Origin: Mesobaculum littorinae
GTDB taxonomy: Bacteria > Pseudomonadota > Alphaproteobacteria > Rhodobacterales > Rhodobacteraceae
Direction of reading: 5' to 3'
Length of the DNA: 40,898 bases
Assembly (NCBI RefSeq): GCF_004011175.1
Contig: NZ_RQXX01000011.1
Span: 1 to 40,898, forward strand
Both the position numbers and the translations under genes were made by a program. Each line of letters starts with the position of its first letter. Positions within the stretch are counted from its first letter, which is position 1. The notes below the pieces were generated by a model. The model had not been told where the DNA came from. It was given only the letters and a program-made list of their open reading frames with translations, and did no database searches. Positions 39,393-40,898 of the stretch are shown in pieces.

Positions 39393-40033
39393 CACGCGGC
39401 CTCCCGTTCGGCGGTCAGCTGGTCGACGATGCCCTGTGCGACGGCGATCACCTTTTCCTGCACCTTCGGGAAAGGCACCTCGGACGCGGCGCGGCCCTCG
39501 GCGTGACCCTGACGGATCGAGGCCATTTCGGGCAGGATCGGCCCCAGCGCCTGAAGCCCGGCCTTGCGGATGTAGCCGCGCGCGGCGCGATCCTCGGCCT
39601 CGGACCCGCGGGCGCGGCAGAACACGAAAAGCAGACGCTCGGTCGGAATACCGGCCTCTTCCAGCTCGTAGGCGGCTTCGATTTGCGGCTCCATGTCGTC
39701 GAGGCTGTAGCCCGTGGGCAGGATCACCAGGTCGCTGGCGCGCGCCATCACCCGCCCGCCCTGTTCGGCATGGGCGGGCCCGTCGAGGATCATCAGGTCG
39801 AAGCGGTCGGCCTCTTTCAGGGCGCGGTCGACGGTGCGGAACTTCTCGACCGCGATGTCGGGCTGCAGCCCGGCCAGGTCGCGCCGCGCCTTCCACTTGG
39901 TCGAGGTGCCCTGCGCGGGGTCGAGATCGGCGATCTTCACCGACCACCCCGCCTTGGCGATTTCCACGGCCAGAAGCCGGGCGAGCGCACTTTTGCCCAC
40001 CCCGCCCTTCTGCGAGATCAAGGATAGTATCAT
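39392..40033 (-). CDS. parA: ParA partition ATPase (short, type Ib-like)
   Basis: This Walker-type ATPase (213 aa) positions the plasmid before division. The deviant Walker A KGGVGKSA (residues 9-16) carries both the signature and the catalytic lysine. Walker A' and B regions are SVKIADLDPAQGTSTKWKARR and DLMILDGPAHAEQGG. ILPTGYSLDDMEPQIEAA and the C-terminal helix close the fold. The absence of an N-terminal HTH and the short length place it in the ParA type Ib/ParF-like group, so autoregulation would be done by its RHH partner. The upstream 355-base gap to repA1 contains the right-hand TCCTAGGA array, including a copy 29 bp ahead of the start. Confidence 0.92.
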   Translation of the reverse strand: MILSLISQKGGVGKSALARLLAVEIAKAGWSVKIADLDPAQGTSTKWKARRDLAGLQPDIAVEKFRTVDRALKEADRFDLMILDGPAHAEQGGRVMARASDLVILPTGYSLDDMEPQIEAAYELEEAGIPTERLLFVFCRARGSEAEDRAARGYIRKAGLQALGPILPEMASIRQGHAEGRAASEVPFPKVQEKVIAVAQGIVDQLTAEREAA

Positions 40034-40388
40034 GGCCTGCCTCAGGTTTTTGTTTATTAAGTCCTAGGATATCACGAAATTAGCCTTGCGACAACATAGG
40101 CTCCTGCGTTCCTAGGATCCTGCGTTTCCCTCCTTGCGGGTCGCTGCGTGACGGCTGGCAGGGCGCCCCCGCAGTGCGTCGAAAGCAGTGCGGTGCAGAT
40201 CCTTCGGGGAAATCGCGAAGCTGTGCCTAAAGGGATCGCGGACCGAAGCGGCTGCATGGACATGGACAAGAAGGACCGCCGGACGGGATGGCGCAGAACC
40301 CTAGGATACATGCATCCTATATTTCGCCTCTCATAGCATCCTAGGCTCGCAGGGATCTGCAAAACTAGGATCTTTCTTTGCTGCGATC
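40034..40388. other. Right centromere-like array between parA and repA1
   Basis: TCCTAGGA occurs at 40062 and 40110 (the latter runs into AGGATCCT at 40114). CCTAGGAT is at 40300, TCCTAGGC at 40339, CTAGGA at 40365 and GATCCTA at 40385. TAGGAT and ATCCTA face each other around a 6-base spacer (40302-40319). TCCTGCGT is repeated directly near 40102 and 40118. This is the likely parS/operator region of the partition operon, with the parA promoter inside it. I see no gene here. Confidence 0.65.
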
Positions 40389-40898
40389 CTACGGACGCCC
40401 GCGTTTCTCGTACCAGCTGCGGCAGAACTTGATGAAGTGACGTTCGGGGAATTTCGGCTCGATCTCGTGCTCGCCCAGCCAGAGGCGCCATTTCTCCTCC
40501 AGCATGTAGACGTCCCAGCCCGGAGCCACCTCGCGCGCGTCGTGATGCGCCTCGGCATCGAGCCGGCCGTCCCAGGCCGTGGCCCAGGTAGCCAGCAGGC
40601 TGCCGCGGTTGCGAAAGGTCACCATGTCGGCGGCGGCATCGAAGGTGACGCTGTAGTCGGGCAGGTGGTCATAGGCGACAAGATCGCGGATCATCTCGCG
40701 AAACCGCTTCAACGGGCTTTGCGCGCCGGTCTTCTTCAACAGCAGGGGCAGGCCGATGCGCCATTCGTCCTGCTGGCCGCAATGCTTGCGCGCGATCTCG
40801 TAGACGCGCCGCTCGATCGGCTTGCGCAGGCGGAAGTAGTCGCGGTGCAGCGTCAGAACCTCCTGCGCGCGGATTGCGTTGAAGACCCAGTCCGACAG
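40389..40898 (-). CDS. repA: RepA-type replication initiator 1, C-terminal part
   Basis: This is the C-terminal continuation of the initiator that begins at 667. Reading from the right edge it shows LSDWVFNAIRAQEVLTL, RDYFRLRKPIERRVYEIARK and CGQQDEWRIGL, which align closely with the same block of the second RepA (SDWVFNAIEAREVLTLSRDY, RKPLERRIYELARKHCG). It ends with a C-terminal segment FPERHFIKFCRSWYEKRGRP, comparable to HFLSFCRSWAANQEL in the paralogue. The stop TAG at 40389-40391 lies inside a GATCCTA element of the centromere-like array. parA follows about 355 bases downstream on the same strand, the usual order in RepA-type plasmids of Rhodobacterales. Confidence 0.9.
   Translation of the reverse strand: MSDWVFNAIRAQEVLTLHRDYFRLRKPIERRVYEIARKHCGQQDEWRIGLPLLLKKTGAQSPLKRFREMIRDLVAYDHLPDYSVTFDAAADMVTFRNRGSLLATWATAWDGRLDAEAHHDAREVAPGWDVYMLEEKWRLWLGEHEIEPKFPERHFIKFCRSWYEKRGRP

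Noticed and set aside
1-40898. CRISPR arrays, tRNA or rRNA genes, insertion sequences
   Set aside because: The only regular repeats are iterons, partition boxes and coding repeats. No cloverleaf, rRNA stretch or transposase frame was recognised on reading both strands. A covariance or profile search was not possible here.

Overview
The window looks like one complete circular plasmid of about 40.9 kb. Its first and last 22 bases are identical, and a single replication-initiator gene reads without interruption across that junction. The DNA is very GC-rich, with G or C at most third codon positions. RepA-type initiators with a ParA partner and an exopolysaccharide cargo point to an alphaproteobacterium, most likely a Rhodobacterales (Roseobacter/Rhodobacter-type) bacterium. 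The species cannot be told from the sequence.

Replication and maintenance (about 38.9-40.9 kb, continuing to 4.2 kb). repA1, parA and a small ribbon-helix-helix partner lie in that order on the minus strand. They are flanked by arrays of a TCCTAGGA palindrome that probably form the centromere. Upstream of repA1 are five 18-bp iterons, a perfect DnaA box and an AT-rich repeat. A second, diverged repA (2923-3987) has its own five iterons of unrelated sequence. Between the two lie a GH16 glycanase gene and a serine recombinase that could resolve multimers.

Cargo module 1 (about 4.3-23.0 kb) looks like a synthase-dependent polysaccharide system unlike standard Bcs, Alg or Pel operons. It has a cellulose-synthase-like GT2 with an integral membrane domain, two paralogous DUF3131 proteins and two paralogous periplasmic proteins sharing a C-x6-C domain. 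It also has an adaptor (HlyD-like) protein, an ABC-type ATPase lacking its catalytic residues, and a STAS / nucleotidyltransferase-like / hexapeptide fusion also lacking catalytic signatures. An OmpA-domain protein, an OafA-type acyltransferase, and a CsgG/HfaB-like lipoprotein with a peptidoglycan-binding tail complete it.

Middle segment (about 23.0-25.4 kb) holds small accessory genes: a lower-GC 'crystallin J1'-type protein, a calcineurin-like phosphoesterase and a Doc-type toxin-antitoxin pair whose toxin has no ordinary start codon.

Cargo module 2 (25.6-38.7 kb) is a Wzx/Wzy-type heteropolysaccharide cluster: Wza-like exporter, flippase, three glycosyltransferases, Wzy-like polymerase, chain-length regulator, a NarL/FixJ response regulator and a WecG/TagA-sugar transferase fusion that would start the repeat unit. 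Four transcription units each carry a CCTATCC-N4/5-GGATAGG-like palindrome 104-130 bp upstream of their first start codon, suggesting a regulon. The plasmid thus appears to encode two separate surface-polysaccharide machines plus a secreted glycanase, a likely determinant of attachment or biofilm life.
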